From assembly GCF_001412535.1 (NCBI RefSeq), contig NZ_CP011774.1, forward strand, positions 3,095,501 to 3,159,500: a DNA stretch of 64,000 bases. Reading direction: 5' to 3'. This document shows positions 42,490 to 50,767 of this stretch, piece by piece. The notes under the pieces were generated by a model that saw only the letters and a list, made by a program, of their open reading frames with translations, did not search any database and was not told the DNA's origin. Position numbers and translations under genes: made by a program. Every line of letters begins with the position of its first letter. The first letter of the stretch is position 1. The stretch is from Limnohabitans sp. 63ED37-2. Lineage in GTDB: Bacteria > Pseudomonadota > Gammaproteobacteria > Burkholderiales > Burkholderiaceae_C.

Positions 42490-42750
42490 TCAGCGCGAAT
42501 CGGGCAATTCGATTTTGACTTCGAGCACTTCCAGGTTGTCCTGGCGCTCCAAGTTGACTTTGATGTCTTGAACATTGATCTTGATGTACTTGCTGATCAC
42601 AGCTACCAATTCACGCTGCAGATCGGGCAAATAATCGGGCTCAGCGGCATTGCGGCCACTGCGCTCATGTGCCAGGATGATTTGCAGGCGCTCTTTGGCC
42701 ACACTGGCCGTCTGCTTCTTTTCGCCCAAGAGGAAGGAAAGAAAGGACAT
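42490..42750 (-). CDS. minE: Cell division topological specificity factor MinE
   Basis: An 86-residue protein of normal MinE length. It starts MSFLSFLLGEKKQTASVAKERLQIILAHERS, containing the membrane-binding amphipathic helix and the MinD-contact region, and continues with YLPDLQRELVAVISKYI in the topological-specificity domain. It stimulates MinD ATPase to drive pole-to-pole oscillation. It is 3 bases after minD in the minCDE operon. Confidence 0.95.
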   Translation of the reverse strand: MSFLSFLLGEKKQTASVAKERLQIILAHERSGRNAAEPDYLPDLQRELVAVISKYIKINVQDIKVNLERQDNLEVLEVKIELPDSR

Positions 42751-42753
42751 GGT

Positions 42754-43569
42754 TTATTTGCCTCCGAACAGGCGCTTGAAGAAACCGGCCTTTTCCGCTT
42801 CGGTGAAGCGCATGGGCTTTTCTTCACCCAAAAAGCGGGCAATGACGTCTTTGTAGGCTTCTGACACATCGCTGGAATTCATATGAATCGCTGGTGTGCC
42901 TTGGTTAGAAGCTTGCAGCACCGATTCGCTTTCAGGAATGACCCCCAACAATTTGATGCGCAAGATGTCCTGAATGTCCTGCAGAGACAGCATTTGACCC
43001 TCTTCCACCCGAGCCGGGTTGTAGCGGGTGATCAGCAAATGCTCCTTGATCGGCTCGAGGCCTTCAATCGCACGTTTGGTCTTGCTGCCCAACATGCCCA
43101 AGATGCGGTCAGAATCGCGCACCGAAGACACCTCGGGGTTGGTCACCACCAAAGCCTCATCGGCAAAGTGCATGGCCATCAAAGCACCAGTTTCGATGCC
43201 CGCAGGGGAATCACACACGATGTAGTCAAAACCCATGGCTCTCAAGTCATCCAAGACTTTTTCAACACCATCTTGCGACAAAGCATCTTTGTCGCGGGTT
43301 TGAGATGCGGCCAACACAAACAGGTTGTCGCACTGCTTGTCCTTGATCAAGGCCTGATTCAGATTGGCTTCGCCCTGGATCACATTGATCAGGTCATACA
43401 CCACACGGCGCTCACAGCCCATGATCAGGTCCAAATTGCGCAGGCCCACATCAAAGTCAATGACGGCGGTTTTGAAGCCTTTGAGGGCCAAACCAGTGGC
43501 GAAACTGGCGCTGGTCGTGGTTTTGCCCACGCCACCCTTACCAGATGTCACAACAACGATTTTTGTCAT
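42754..43569 (-). CDS. minD: Septum site-determining ATPase MinD
   Basis: A 271-residue ParA/MinD-superfamily ATPase. The deviant Walker A TSGKGGVGKTTTSA is at residues about 8-20; FDVGLRNLDLIMGCERRVVYD and YIVCDSPAGIETGA follow; and the C-terminal amphipathic targeting helix is FTEAEKAGFFKRLFGGK. It recruits MinC to the membrane. It is in the middle of minC-minD-minE, 36 bases after minC. Confidence 0.96.
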   Translation of the reverse strand: MTKIVVVTSGKGGVGKTTTSASFATGLALKGFKTAVIDFDVGLRNLDLIMGCERRVVYDLINVIQGEANLNQALIKDKQCDNLFVLAASQTRDKDALSQDGVEKVLDDLRAMGFDYIVCDSPAGIETGALMAMHFADEALVVTNPEVSSVRDSDRILGMLGSKTKRAIEGLEPIKEHLLITRYNPARVEEGQMLSLQDIQDILRIKLLGVIPESESVLQASNQGTPAIHMNSSDVSEAYKDVIARFLGEEKPMRFTEAEKAGFFKRLFGGK

Positions 43570-43605
43570 GGATGAACTTTCTTGGACAAAATTAACAAAT
43601 GAAAC

Positions 43606-44370
43606 TCAGTTCTTCAGAGGGGTGATCAGCAATTTGTCACCATCTGGACCTGATTGCAAAGAAACCTGGGCCGGTTGGCCCAAAACATCTTTGGGTAACG
43701 GATTTTCGCTGGTTCGGTACACCCCAGCGATAGAAATCAACTCTGGCTCCATCACCTGGGCAAAAATTTGGGCTTGTGTATTGCCCCGAGCCCCTGCAAT
43801 CGCCTTGCCCCGCAATGTGCCATAAACATGGATATGGCCGTCAGCAATCACTTCTGCGCCTGCGTTGACCATGCCCATCACGATCAGATCACGCCCTTTA
43901 GCATAAATTTGCTGACCCGAGCGCAAAGGCTTGTCAATGCGCATAGCGCTCAAGTGCGTGAGTGCTGGTGCAACGGGTTCAGCCACCGGCGCTTGGATCG
44001 GTGCAGCCTCAGCAATGGGCATAGAACGCCGAATGCGGGCATCTGATGCATCCACCAAGCCATGCCCCTTGGCCAAGTCCAAAAGTCGCGCAGATGCCCC
44101 TTTGATGGCCAAAGGCACAAACGCATGTTCTTGCAAAGCAGCGATCAAAGCCTTGAAGTCGATGGTTTCATCTTCCTTCAAGGTCAAAGCACTGATGTCG
44201 ATCACCACAGGATCTTGGTCGAAGAAACCTGGACTTTCAGCCAACTGATGCTTCAAAGCCCGCGAAACCTCGGCCACATCGGTGGTTTTGAGCAACAAAG
44301 CAACCAATGACAAATCGGCACTTTTGATTTCAAAACAAGGGTTGTGCGGGTTTTCTGAAGCGATTGACAT
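43606..44370 (-). CDS. minC: Septum formation inhibitor MinC
   Basis: A 254-residue MinC. The N-terminal FtsZ-binding domain covers about residues 1-110, followed by a proline/alanine-rich linker (PIQAPVAEPVAPAL) and a C-terminal beta-helix domain with LRSGQQIYAKGRDLIVMGMVN, GAEVIADGHIHVYG and LRGKAIAGARGN, which binds MinD. First gene of minCDE. Its 287-base upstream region carries DnaA boxes. Confidence 0.94.
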   Translation of the reverse strand: MSIASENPHNPCFEIKSADLSLVALLLKTTDVAEVSRALKHQLAESPGFFDQDPVVIDISALTLKEDETIDFKALIAALQEHAFVPLAIKGASARLLDLAKGHGLVDASDARIRRSMPIAEAAPIQAPVAEPVAPALTHLSAMRIDKPLRSGQQIYAKGRDLIVMGMVNAGAEVIADGHIHVYGTLRGKAIAGARGNTQAQIFAQVMEPELISIAGVYRTSENPLPKDVLGQPAQVSLQSGPDGDKLLITPLKN

Positions 44371-44600
44371 ATTGCCATCAGTGGGGGAGAAAAGCTAAAT
44401 CTTAACAGTGCACTTGTTTTTTGTTATCTCTCTATGGTCTTATATCTTTAAATAATCGTAGTAGTAAGGGAGTGGCACCATTGTGGACAAAGCATTTTTT
44501 TTCAGCACAGACAAGCACTTAACTGTTTTTCAAGCATGTGTGTGACCTTGCTTTTGAGCTGTCGCACAAACATGAACAACTTCTCAAATCGGGATCAAGC

Positions 44601-44609
44601 TGTGGATAA
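44601..44609 (-). promoter_or_regulatory. DnaA box, perfect consensus
   Basis: TGTGGATAA reads TTATCCACA on the minus strand, exactly the high-affinity DnaA 9-mer. It faces a second perfect box 19 bases away. Confidence 0.7.
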
Positions 44610-44628
44610 CTCATGGGTTGCGCTATTT

Positions 44629-44637
44629 TTATCCACA
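44629..44637 (+). promoter_or_regulatory. DnaA box, perfect consensus
   Basis: TTATCCACA on the plus strand, the exact DnaA 9-mer, in inverted orientation to the box at 44601-44609. Confidence 0.7.
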
Positions 44638-44657
44638 GCTTTGTCCTGTTGCCGTTT

Positions 44658-44867
44658 TCAAGTTCCGAGCAACCATTGAATGACACCCTTAGCCACAAAA
44701 CCCAGCATGCCAAAAGCCAGACCTAAAAAAATCACGAAGGTACCAAACTTGCCAGCTTTAGATTCCCAGGCCAGCTGCACAACGATGAACAGCATGTAAA
44801 GCATGAAAGCGGCCACACCAATGGTCAGACCGAACCAGGCAAACTGTTCTTCGGTGAAATTCAACAT
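44658..44867 (-). CDS. DUF2788-like small membrane protein
   Basis: A 69-residue protein with two hydrophobic helices (about residues 10-32 and 42-65) joined by ESKAGKFGTF, which together with GMLGFVAKGVIQW matches the DUF2788 family as I remember it. Function unknown. The ATG at 44867 was chosen because AGGAGG lies 7 bases upstream; a GTG one codon earlier is too close. The ATG overlaps the stop of the preceding membrane-protein gene (TGATG). Confidence 0.8.
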   Translation of the reverse strand: MLNFTEEQFAWFGLTIGVAAFMLYMLFIVVQLAWESKAGKFGTFVIFLGLAFGMLGFVAKGVIQWLLGT

Positions 44868-45751
44868 CACACAGCCTCCTGACGGGGCATGCGTTCAGGC
44901 ACATCATGCGTGTTCACCAGATCTCGGTAGGCATGCCAAGAGGCATGGCCCAACATGGGCACGATCACGATCAAGCCAATGAACAAACTCAAAATGCCCA
45001 TCATGCTCAGGCCCATGATCAAAAATGCCCACAAAGCCATGGGCAAAGGATGGGTCAAAACCACCTTCCAGCTGGTCAGCACAGCCTGCAAGGTGTTCAA
45101 CTTTCTGTCGAGCAACAAAGGCATGGCCACCACACTTGAGGCAAAAACCGGGGCTGCCAACAGGCCGCCTAACATCAGCCACAGCTCAAACAAATAATTC
45201 TCGCGGCTCAGTACCACATGGCGAATGAAATCCATGGGGGTGTGGATGGGCACCGGGGCCATCAAAGTGATCAGGGCCGATGAGGTCAAAACCCAACCCG
45301 TGCCCGCCAAAGCCAACAACAAGCCAAAACGCACCAAACACCAATAGCTCACAGGCTCGTTGTTCTGCAGCGTTTGCCATTGCGTCCAGGTCTTGAACAA
45401 AAGCTGCAGGTTCACGGTCTCGTTTCTTTCGATGGCGCGGCTCATGGCGTACAGGCTGGTGGCCAAAACAGGTGCCACAACCAAAAAACCAGACACCGCA
45501 CTGGCGAGCAACCAAAAACGGTCATGAGCCAACCAAGTGATCAGGCCACCGCCCAGGGCCATGACCAAGCCATGGGCCAAGCTCAGCCAAGGGGTATGAC
45601 ACATGTCTTTCAGGCCCAAATAGAGCCAAAACAGAGGTTGTTGGCCGTTGATGGGCAAAACGCTAGGCAGGTTCAAGCGCCCACGCCTGACTTGGGGCTG
45701 CCCGTGCAAGGGATCAGGCGAATGGTTTGGTGGTGGGGAGGCTTGTGTCAT
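44867..45751 (-). CDS. DUF2189-like membrane protein
   Basis: A 294-residue integral membrane protein with about six hydrophobic segments and a proline-rich polar N-terminus of about 35 residues. Features such as the internal W-rich LYLGLKDMCHTPWLSLAHGLVM and the terminal PMLGHASWHAYRDLV match DUF2189-type proteins by recollection. Function unknown. It is translationally coupled to the DUF2788-like gene downstream. Confidence 0.8.
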   Translation of the reverse strand: MTQASPPPNHSPDPLHGQPQVRRGRLNLPSVLPINGQQPLFWLYLGLKDMCHTPWLSLAHGLVMALGGGLITWLAHDRFWLLASAVSGFLVVAPVLATSLYAMSRAIERNETVNLQLLFKTWTQWQTLQNNEPVSYWCLVRFGLLLALAGTGWVLTSSALITLMAPVPIHTPMDFIRHVVLSRENYLFELWLMLGGLLAAPVFASSVVAMPLLLDRKLNTLQAVLTSWKVVLTHPLPMALWAFLIMGLSMMGILSLFIGLIVIVPMLGHASWHAYRDLVNTHDVPERMPRQEAV

Positions 45752-45804
45752 GCGATTGAGCTTACCCGCCGCGCGATTTCAGAATTTGACTTGCATCAAA
45801 TGAG

Positions 45805-45827
45805 AAAAGGCTGCCAAGCAGCCTTTT
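45805..45827. terminator. Rho-independent terminator of the Spy-like gene
   Basis: AAAAGGCTGC (45805-45814) pairs with GCAGCCTTTT (45818-45827) around a 3-base loop: a 10-bp stem with A/T ends giving a U-rich tail on the minus strand. It lies 40 bases after the Spy-like stop and before the DUF2189 gene. Confidence 0.75.
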
Positions 45828-45866
45828 GAATTCAACACATCGGGCAAGAACCCGGCCAAGTGAGCA

Positions 45867-46364
45867 TCAATGACGCCCGTGACCGCCTTCGTGCTTGGTT
45901 GCGTGCATGCCAGAACCCTTCATCATGCGAGCGGTTTCTTGGTCAAACACCTGCTTTTGCTCTGTGCTCAAACTGGCATAAAAAGTTTTGGTCGCTTCGG
46001 CGCGTTGTTGCATGTGCGCATCGCGTTGGGCTTTCATGGCTTGCATCATGTCCAAGCGTTCGGGCGTGGTCATTTTTTCCATGCTCGCACGTTCGGGTCG
46101 TGCCGTGCGGTCGGGGTGTTGCATGGATTGGGTGAACGTGTTCCACGCAGGTTCTTGCCCCGCTTGCAAATTCAGTTTGGTCTTGAGTTCGGCCAAACGT
46201 TGCGTGTGGCGTTCGCCTTTGTGTTCACTCTTGTGCTCGCGCATTTTCTCCATGCGGCCAGCACGCGTGTTGTCTGCGGACGCCGTGGTGTTTTGGGCCA
46301 AGGCCAAACCGGTCAAACCGGCCATCAAGGCTGTGGCGATCAAGGTGGTGCGAATCGATTTCAT
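45867..46364 (-). CDS. Spy/CpxP-like periplasmic LTxxQ-repeat protein
   Basis: A 165-residue secreted protein. The signal peptide is MKSIRTTLIATALMAGLTG with cleavage near ALAQN; the mature part is highly charged, His/Met-rich and helical. Two LTxxQ-like motifs occur: LNLQAGQEPAW and LSTEQKQVF. Spy and CpxP are periplasmic chaperone/stress proteins. The Met/His-rich composition (MREHKSEHKGERH at the start, GMHATKHEGGHGRH at the end) and the adjacent copper genes suggest a metal-stress role. A terminator follows. Confidence 0.8.
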   Translation of the reverse strand: MKSIRTTLIATALMAGLTGLALAQNTTASADNTRAGRMEKMREHKSEHKGERHTQRLAELKTKLNLQAGQEPAWNTFTQSMQHPDRTARPERASMEKMTTPERLDMMQAMKAQRDAHMQQRAEATKTFYASLSTEQKQVFDQETARMMKGSGMHATKHEGGHGRH

Positions 46365-46474
46365 GGAAACATCCTTTGGTTGGTGGGATGCCTGCAGTGT
46401 GATCCGCCCATGTATACGGGCTGTGCCCGAATGGTGCTGATTTGTAAAGACAACCTGACCGCGTGTAAAGACAT

Positions 46475-46672
46475 TCAAGCGGTGACGCGGTAACCTTCAT
46501 CGGCAATGGCCTGAGCCAAAGCCTCACGGCTTTTTTCTGAATCCACTTGCACGCTGTTGTGTGTGCGGTCGATCACAACCTTGGCCTGTGTATCCAAAGA
46601 CAATAAAGCTTTGGTGACTGCTTTTTCACAGTGGCCACACGTCATGCCTTCAACGGTGAAAATTTGGTTCAT
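46475..46672 (-). CDS. copZ: Copper chaperone, heavy-metal-associated domain protein
   Basis: A 65-residue single HMA-domain protein with metal-binding VEGMTCGHCEKAV (CxxC) near residues 9-21 and the usual ferredoxin-like fold length. It would bind Cu(I) and hand it to the ATPase encoded divergently 76 bases away. An inverted repeat at 46715-46732 lies in the shared intergenic region. Confidence 0.9.
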   Translation of the reverse strand: MNQIFTVEGMTCGHCEKAVTKALLSLDTQAKVVIDRTHNSVQVDSEKSREALAQAIADEGYRVTA

Positions 46673-46714
46673 GATGCATCCTCTTTAATGAACTGAACAC
46701 GACCCGTTGGGGTC

Positions 46715-46732
46715 TGGTCTGAGCATAGACCA
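46715..46732. promoter_or_regulatory. Dyad between copZ and the copper ATPase
   Basis: TGGTCT-GAGCAT-AGACCA has 6-base perfect arms and a 6-base centre, in the 76-base divergent gap. It could be a metalloregulator operator, though it does not match the CueR promoter dyad I know. Confidence 0.4.
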
Positions 46733-46748
46733 TCCAGGACTTCATGGC

Positions 46749-48956
46749 ATGACACAGATCAAGAACGAACCTCCCATCACCTACGACATCGGCATCGGCG
46801 GCATGACCTGCGCATCGTGTGTGGCGCGGGTCGAAAAAGCCTTGAAAAAAATGCCCGGTGTCCTCAGCGCCACGGTCAACCTCGCGACCGAATCGGCCCG
46901 CATTGAAGTGGCAACCCATGACGTGACTGACGCACGCCTGCGACGCGTTGTGCGCGATGCCGGGTACGAGCCCCGCACACCCGAAGCACAAGCCGAAGTG
47001 GGCCGCGAGTCACCCTGGGCAGGCTTCATGCCGGTCGGTGTGGGTCTGTTGCTGACCACGCCCTTGGTTTTGCCCATGTTGGCCGAGCTGTGGGGCCGCC
47101 ACTGGATGCTGCCCGCATGGGTGCAATTTGCGCTGGCCACGCCTGTGCAGTTTGTGTTGGGCGCACGTTTTTACAAAGCCGGTTGGCATGCCCTGAAGGC
47201 GCTCACGGGCAACATGGATTTGTTGGTGTCCTTGGGCACCACCGCAGGCTGGGCCTTGTCGGTTTGGTTGTGGCTCACGGCGCACGAGGGGCATACACCG
47301 CACCTGTACTTTGAAGGCTCGGCCGTGGTCATCACCTTGGTGATGTTGGGCAAATGGCTGGAGACGCGTGCCAAGCGCCAAACCACCGAGGCGATTCGCG
47401 CTTTGCATGCCTTGCGCCCAGACAAAGCCCATTGGTTGGGTGAAGAAGGCGAGGTCGATGTGCCTGTGGACGAAATCCTGGTGGGCGACCGGATTGTGGT
47501 GCGGCCCGGCGAACGTTTTCCGCTGGACGGCGAATTGGTCGAAGGCCAAACCCAGGTGGACGAATCCATGCTGACTGGTGAGCCCTTGCCCGTGGCCAAG
47601 GCACCGGGTGAGGCTTTGACGGGCGGCTCCATCAACCGCGAAGGGCGCGTGCTCATGCGCGTGACGGCGGTGGGCCACGAAACCGTGCTCTCGCACATTA
47701 TCCGCTTGGTCGAAGACGCACAAGCGGCCAAAGCGCCCATTCAGCGGCTGGTAGACAAAGTGGCCGAAGTGTTTGTTCCCGTGGTGCTGCTGATCGCCTT
47801 GCTCACCTTGGGTGCGTGGATGGCGCTGGGCTCAGATTTTGAAACCGCGCTCATCCATGCGGTGGCCGTGCTCGTCATTGCCTGCCCTTGCGCCCTAGGC
47901 TTGGCAACGCCTGTGGCCATCATGGCGGGCACGGGTGTGGCGGCCAAACACGGCATTTTGATCAAAGACGTGCAAGCGCTGGAATTGGCGCACCGCGTGC
48001 AAACCGTGGCTTTTGACAAAACCGGTACGCTCACCGTGGGCCAACCGCGCTTGCTGGCCCGTGTGCCCGCGCCCGGGCACGATGCACCAACCGCTTTGGC
48101 CTTGGCTGCACGCGTGCAAAGCGGCAGTGAACACCCCTTAGCGCGTGCGGTGGTCAGCGCCGCACAACAGCAGGGCCTGACAGGCGCCACCGCGCAAGAC
48201 CTGCAAGCCGTGCCCGGCAAGGGCGTGTTGGCCAAGGTAGATGAACGGCAGCTGTTGCTGGGCAGTTTGCGCTGGCTGCAAGAAGAAGGTCTGGACATCG
48301 GCATGTGGCAGCCAGACATCAACGCTTTGCAGGCGCAAGGCGCAAGCCTGTCGGCTTTGGCAGAGCGCACCGATGCGGGGTTGCATGCCCTGCTGCTCAT
48401 GGGTTTTGGGGATGAACCCAAAGTGGGCGCAGCGCAAGCATTAACGATGTTGCGCGATCGCGGCTTGAAGCTGGTGATGATTTCGGGCGACAACCAGGCC
48501 GCCGCCGAAGCCATGGCCCGCCGCTTGGGCTTGCGCCCCGAAGCGGGAGAAGTGCTGGCCAATGTGCTGCCCGGTGACAAGTCTGCGCAGGTGCAAAAAC
48601 TGCGTGCGGGTGGCAAGGTGGTCGCCATGGTGGGCGACGGGGTGAACGACGCGCCCGCCTTGGCCGCCGCCGACGTGGGCATGGCCATGGGCAACGGCAC
48701 CGATGTGGCCATGCATGCGGCGGGCATTACCCTCATGCGCGGCGAAGTCGCATTGGTGGGCGCGGCGCTCGATATCTCGGCCCGCACTGTGGCCAAGATT
48801 CGGCAGAACCTGTTCTGGGCCTTTGCCTACAACGTGGCGGGCATCCCTATGGCTGCCTTGGGTTACCTCAACCCCATGATGGCGGGCGCAGCCATGGCGC
48901 TCAGCTCGGTGAGTGTCATGGCCAATGCATTGCTGCTGAAGCGTTGGAAGCCCTGA
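46749..48956 (+). CDS. copA: Copper-translocating P1B-type ATPase
   Basis: A 735-residue Cu(I)-exporting ATPase. One N-terminal HMA domain has GIGGMTCASCVARVEK; eight membrane segments follow; the metal-site CPC is in VIACPCALGLATP; the phosphorylation loop is AFDKTGTLTVGQP; the HP motif is GSEHPLARA; the hinge is GDGVNDAPALAAADVG. It pumps Cu(I) from the cytoplasm. The ATG at 46749 was chosen; the frame opens earlier with a TTG. Divergent from copZ. Confidence 0.93.
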   Translation: MTQIKNEPPITYDIGIGGMTCASCVARVEKALKKMPGVLSATVNLATESARIEVATHDVTDARLRRVVRDAGYEPRTPEAQAEVGRESPWAGFMPVGVGLLLTTPLVLPMLAELWGRHWMLPAWVQFALATPVQFVLGARFYKAGWHALKALTGNMDLLVSLGTTAGWALSVWLWLTAHEGHTPHLYFEGSAVVITLVMLGKWLETRAKRQTTEAIRALHALRPDKAHWLGEEGEVDVPVDEILVGDRIVVRPGERFPLDGELVEGQTQVDESMLTGEPLPVAKAPGEALTGGSINREGRVLMRVTAVGHETVLSHIIRLVEDAQAAKAPIQRLVDKVAEVFVPVVLLIALLTLGAWMALGSDFETALIHAVAVLVIACPCALGLATPVAIMAGTGVAAKHGILIKDVQALELAHRVQTVAFDKTGTLTVGQPRLLARVPAPGHDAPTALALAARVQSGSEHPLARAVVSAAQQQGLTGATAQDLQAVPGKGVLAKVDERQLLLGSLRWLQEEGLDIGMWQPDINALQAQGASLSALAERTDAGLHALLLMGFGDEPKVGAAQALTMLRDRGLKLVMISGDNQAAAEAMARRLGLRPEAGEVLANVLPGDKSAQVQKLRAGGKVVAMVGDGVNDAPALAAADVGMAMGNGTDVAMHAAGITLMRGEVALVGAALDISARTVAKIRQNLFWAFAYNVAGIPMAALGYLNPMMAGAAMALSSVSVMANALLLKRWKP

Positions 48957-49037
48957 AGCACATTTTCTTGACGTGCATCATGGCGAGGTGTGGGACAAAA
49001 GCGCAGAGTGAAGGCATTCACTTCACGGAGAAATTTC

Positions 49038-49619
49038 ATGACCCGCCACAGCGCCCTTCAGACCATCCGCGACGAACACGCGAGTTTGGCCGCCATGCTG
49101 CAATCCATGCGGCTCATGGTGCAAAAAGGGCCGGGCGACAACCGACGCCAGTTTTTTGATGTGCTGCGCGGCATGCTGTTTTACATCGACGAATTCCCGG
49201 AGCGCCTGCACCACCCCAAAGAGTCAAACCTGCTCTTTCCTAAAGTGGTCAAGCTCGCCCCCAAAGTCATGGGCGCGGTGGACAAGCTCGAACGTGACCA
49301 CATGCGCAGCGAAAAAGCCGCCCGCGATTTACAGCACCTGCTGTTGGCTTGGGATTTGTTGGGCCCGAGCAGGCGCACGGAATTTGAAGAAGCCATTGGC
49401 CAGTACATCGATGCTTATTTGGAGCACATGAACTTGGAAGAAAACGTCATCCTGCCCGAGGCCGAGCGCTGCTTTTCGGACGATGACTGGCGGCTGCTGA
49501 ACGAGGCGTTTGCCGAAAACGCTGACCCTCTCACAGGTCACTACCGGCCCGCTGAGGCCTATGAAAGGCTTTTCAGCCTGATCGTCACACGCGCCCCCGC
49601 GCCCATTGGTTTGGGCTGA
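49038..49619 (+). CDS. Hemerythrin-like (HHE) domain protein
   Basis: A 193-residue helical protein. Likely di-iron ligands are in IRDEHASLAAML, LHHPKESNLLFP, ERDHMRSEK and EHMNLEENVILP, the H..HxxxE..H..HxxxE pattern of HHE domains. Such proteins sense or bind oxygen, nitric oxide or iron. The ATG at 49038 has GGAG 9 bases upstream. It is 81 bases after copA and may be read from the same promoter. It converges with the reductase gene, 16 bases apart. Confidence 0.88.
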   Translation: MTRHSALQTIRDEHASLAAMLQSMRLMVQKGPGDNRRQFFDVLRGMLFYIDEFPERLHHPKESNLLFPKVVKLAPKVMGAVDKLERDHMRSEKAARDLQHLLLAWDLLGPSRRTEFEEAIGQYIDAYLEHMNLEENVILPEAERCFSDDDWRLLNEAFAENADPLTGHYRPAEAYERLFSLIVTRAPAPIGLG

Positions 49620-49635
49620 GGACTGCGCCGCATCC

Positions 49636-50760
49636 TCAAGCCTTCGGCAAGAACGGATAGTCGGTGTACCCCGCATCGCCACCACCGTAAAAAGTGGCGC
49701 GGTCGGGCGTGTTGAAGGGGCCGCCTTGGCGCAGGCGTGCACCCAAATCGGGGTTGGCAATGAAGGGGCGGCCGAAGGCGATCAGGTCCGCACCGCTGGC
49801 CAGAGACTGATCGGCCAAGCTCAGGTCGTAGCCGTTGTTCAGCATCCATGCGGCGCGGCCACCCGCTTGGGTGTAGGCCTGGCGCAAAGCGGCGTAGTCA
49901 AAGGGCTTGTCGCCTTGTTGGTGGTCGCGTGCCGCGCCCGTCGAGCCTTCGATCACGTGCACAAAAGCCAAATCCATCGGGGCCAACAAACGCGCCACAT
50001 GCTCAAACAAGGGCTGCGGCTGTTCGTCGATCACGCCGTTGGCGGGTGTCACGGGCGAGATGCGGATGCCCGTGCGTGCGCCACCAATTTCGGCCACGAT
50101 GGCTTGAATCACTTCTTGCAAAAAGCGGGCGTGGTTCTCGATGGAGCCGCCATACGCATCAGTGCGGTGGTTGCTGCTGCTGCGCAAAAACTGGTCGATC
50201 AAATAACCATTGGCCGCGTGTACTTCCACACCATCAAACCCGGCGGCAATCGCGTTGGCCGCAGCGCGGCGGTAGTCTTGCACGATGCCGGGTAGCTCGG
50301 CCGCGTCGAGCGCACGCGGCGCGGACACGGGCTCAAACTTGGGCTGGCCGTCGACCAGCAGCACTGTTTTCGTCGCAGCCGTCAGTGCCGAAGGCGCCAC
50401 TGGCGCTGCGCCACCGGGCTGCAAGCTTGTGTGCGACACGCGGCCCACATGCCACAGCTGCATCACGATCTTGCCGCCCTCGGCGTGCACCGCGTCGGTG
50501 ACTTGCTTCCACGAAGCGACTTGTTCAGCGCTCCAGATGCCGGGCACATCGGCGTAGCCTTGGCCCTGGTGGCTGATGGCTGTGGCTTCGGTGACGATCA
50601 GGCCCGCCCCCGTGGCCGGGTTGGCGCGTTGGCGGTAATAGGTGGCCATGCGGGCGTTGGCCAGCGAGCCGGGTGCGCGGTTGCGTGTGAGCGGGGCCAT
50701 CACGATGCGAGAGGCCAAAGCGATGCTGCCGACCTGGCAGGGTTCAAACAAAGAGCGCAT
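49636..50760 (-). CDS. Old Yellow Enzyme family alkene reductase
   Basis: A 374-residue FMN/NAD(P)H ene-reductase (NemA/XenB type). Visible motifs include MAPLTRNRAPG at the N-terminus, WHVGRVSH, AIAAGFDGVEVHAANGYLIDQFL and NHRTDAYGGSIENHARFL, which carry the FMN- and substrate-binding His/Asn pair. It reduces activated double bonds and electrophiles such as quinones, nitro esters or N-ethylmaleimide. It starts 7 bases after the aldolase stop on the same strand. Confidence 0.92.
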   Translation of the reverse strand: MRSLFEPCQVGSIALASRIVMAPLTRNRAPGSLANARMATYYRQRANPATGAGLIVTEATAISHQGQGYADVPGIWSAEQVASWKQVTDAVHAEGGKIVMQLWHVGRVSHTSLQPGGAAPVAPSALTAATKTVLLVDGQPKFEPVSAPRALDAAELPGIVQDYRRAAANAIAAGFDGVEVHAANGYLIDQFLRSSSNHRTDAYGGSIENHARFLQEVIQAIVAEIGGARTGIRISPVTPANGVIDEQPQPLFEHVARLLAPMDLAFVHVIEGSTGAARDHQQGDKPFDYAALRQAYTQAGGRAAWMLNNGYDLSLADQSLASGADLIAFGRPFIANPDLGARLRQGGPFNTPDRATFYGGGDAGYTDYPFLPKA

Positions 50761-50767
50761 GGTGTCC

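Larger units (their letters stand above)
44371..44657. other. AT-rich intergenic region with DnaA boxes, candidate origin or DnaA-controlled promoter
   Basis: This is a gene-free stretch upstream of minC. It holds an AT-rich run (about 44410-44460, including TTATATCTTTAAATAAT), a near-consensus DnaA box at 44482-44490 (TGTGGACAA) and an inverted pair of perfect boxes at 44601-44609 and 44629-44637. parS sites and mnmG/rsmG, genes often near bacterial origins, are 8 kb away. dnaA and dnaN are not in the window, so an origin call is tentative. Confidence 0.45.
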
